A stretch of 6,357 bases of DNA from JBCDCU01 sp039180865 (GTDB taxonomy: Bacteria; Pseudomonadota; Alphaproteobacteria; Rhizobiales; JACESI01). Below are positions 5,368 through 6,357 of the stretch, in pieces; positions within the stretch are counted from its first letter, which is position 1; the number at the start of each line of letters is the position of its first letter. Below the pieces are notes generated by a model. It made no database searches, was not told the origin of the DNA, and saw only the letters and a program-made list of their open reading frames with translations. The stretch lies in contig JBCDCZ010000269.1 in the NCBI GenBank assembly GCA_039180865.1, positions 1 to 6,357 of the forward strand, written 5' to 3'. A program made the position numbers and the translations under genes.

Positions 5368-5939
5368 GCGTCAGAGGGGCCGAGCGTTGACATAAACTGG
5401 GCAAAACTCAGAAGCCCTTCAGGCCATGGGCCCTGACCGCTTTCGGCGTTGATATGTCCGCTTTCACCGGCACTTTCAAACCGCGCTCCCCAAGCGTAAG
5501 AATAATCCTCCGCTGTCTCATGACTGCAATAGGGATCGTCGAGGCTCGCCACAAGGACACTTGGAAACGGCAGCGGATCTTCGGGGACTGGAGCAAACAC
5601 CGATATTTCGGGCAGGGTTTCGGGTGCGCGTGTCATGTCCGGCGGCGCAACGAAATATCCGCCCATGACCCTTGATGTGATTGATTTTGGTAGGGAGGCT
5701 GCGGCGTGGACTGCAGCAATCACACCTAGGGAATGACCAATCAGGATGACCGGGCGTTCGGCTTCATCGATCCTCTTCTCAATGTTGCCCAGCCAAACAG
5801 TGCGGTCCGGGTTGTCCCAGTCGGGTTGCTCAATGCGGCGCGCCGTCTTGAGTTTTGCCGACCATCGTTCGTACCAGTAGTCCGGTCCACCGCCGCCAAG
5901 ACCTGGCAGGATCAATATGTCGGTTTGAGACGTTTTCAT
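5364..5939 (-). CDS. RBBP9/YdeN-type alpha/beta serine hydrolase
   Basis: A 191-residue small alpha/beta hydrolase of the RBBP9/YdeN family (Ser_hydrolase domain), cytoplasmic, no signal peptide. Visible are the first strand and oxyanion loop ILILPGLGGGGPDYW (8-22), the QPDWDNPDR segment (38-46), the nucleophile elbow GHSLG with Ser70, the acid ASLDDPYC with Asp134 or Asp135, and SGHINAESGQGPW with His162. The triad is complete and the length is normal (about 190). Physiological substrates of bacterial members are mostly unknown. The ATG at 5939 was chosen because family homology starts right after it; a TTG 22 codons upstream is possible but adds unrelated residues. No clear Shine-Dalgarno is seen. 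Its stop overlaps the stop of the convergent aldolase gene by four bases. Confidence 0.92.
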   Translation of the reverse strand: MKTSQTDILILPGLGGGGPDYWYERWSAKLKTARRIEQPDWDNPDRTVWLGNIEKRIDEAERPVILIGHSLGVIAAVHAAASLPKSITSRVMGGYFVAPPDMTRAPETLPEISVFAPVPEDPLPFPSVLVASLDDPYCSHETAEDYSYAWGARFESAGESGHINAESGQGPWPEGLLSFAQFMSTLGPSDA

Positions 5940-6120
5940 TTCACATGCATCGCTTGGTGTGTCTGGCCGCCCACGAGAAATAGGCAGGGTAGGTTGTTCG
6001 CGCAAGTTGTCCAGCCCGTAAGCATCCGGCTCGCAAGTTCAATTGCAAAGACGAGTGAGAAAGGCGTTCAGTCTTTCGAAGACCGTTTATCTTGAAATCC
6101 GGACATGGCATAAGCGGTTT

Positions 6121-6357
6121 ATGGCAGAGATCGGTCAATATGGTGGTGGAAATCGGAACGCACAGCAAACGGCGTTCGGCAGTTTCGCGCGGACACATTT
6201 GTTTAAAGGAGCGATTGCGCTTGTTTTCCTCACAGTAATCGGGATCGGCGGTATTCTTTGGCAACTGGCTCCGCCCCTTCCGGCCACCGCGACAGGCGGC
6301 GCCTACCGTGCGGCGGATAGCGAAGAGCTCGATCCAACGGACCGCGCATCATCTTGG
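6121..6357 (+). CDS. Single-pass membrane protein, N-terminal fragment, unknown
   Basis: An open frame running off the right edge; 79 codons are visible and I do not recognise the protein. Residues 1-29 are polar and Gly/Asn/Gln-rich (MAEIGQYGGGNRNAQQ), ending in basic residues (ARTHLFK). Residues about 30-50 form one hydrophobic helix (GAIALVFLTVIGIGGILWQL), followed by Pro-rich APPLPATATGG and then an acidic stretch. The charge pattern predicts the N-terminus in the cytoplasm and the rest in the periplasm, a signal-anchor layout used by many cell-envelope proteins. The ATG at 6121 has only a poor ribosome site (AAGCGG, 3 bases before). The frame is open back to 6022, so GTG 6055 or TTG 6043 are possible starts. 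It is divergent from the hydrolase, with 181 bases between and no clear promoter. Confidence 0.65.
   Translation, partial: MAEIGQYGGGNRNAQQTAFGSFARTHLFKGAIALVFLTVIGIGGILWQLAPPLPATATGGAYRAADSEELDPTDRASSW

Noticed and set aside
5940..6005. TTG-initiated 22-residue extension of the hydrolase
   Set aside because: RBBP9/YdeN proteins start close to the first beta strand, which follows directly after the ATG at 5939.
5941..6264. 107-codon minus-strand open frame overlapping the 3' end gene
   Set aside because: No start context or family resemblance; it is antisense to the more protein-like membrane frame starting at 6121.

Overview
The window looks like ordinary chromosome from an alphaproteobacterium. 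The clues are the closely packed purC-purS-purQ-purL cluster with PurC and PurQ sequences of the Rhizobiales (Hyphomicrobiales) type, a divergent neighbouring gene for the alphaproteobacterial ATP synthase inhibitor zeta (DUF1476), and a porin of the kind common in this class. Base composition is roughly balanced by eye. The very acidic porin would fit a marine or brackish habitat, but that is only inference. No tRNA, rRNA, CRISPR array, insertion sequence or phage gene was seen.

Layout. Positions 1-1807 (minus strand) hold a purine operon read purC, purS, purQ, purL, with purL cut off by the left edge after 27 codons. PurS, PurQ and PurL together form the split FGAM synthase that makes formylglycinamidine ribonucleotide, and PurC acts two steps later. 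A 296-base divergent region (1808-2103) separates purC from the zeta gene (2104-2424, plus). The zeta gene converges on a small lipoprotein gene (2482-2676, minus), and both end at one strong bidirectional terminator (2451-2479). A second terminator (2733-2760) closes the porin gene (2786-4135, minus), so the lipoprotein is probably its own unit.

The 464-base region 4136-4599 between the divergent porin and aldolase genes has no credible protein gene but is rich in sequence structure. It holds a run of seven G near a weak promoter-like pair for the porin, a 15-base perfect palindrome, two hairpins followed by T runs, and a near-perfect tandem 21-base repeat just before the aldolase. This is the part most worth a second look.

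The aldolase gene (4600-5367, plus, TTG start) encodes an HpcH/HpaI-family class II aldolase. It converges on an RBBP9/YdeN-type serine hydrolase gene (5364-5939, minus), and their stop codons overlap. From 6121 to the right edge is the start of a single-pass membrane protein of unknown function on the plus strand.

No new multi-gene system is visible. The protein genes are mostly known families, and the novelty, if any, is in regulation of the porin/aldolase divergent region and in the two unrecognised small or partial proteins.
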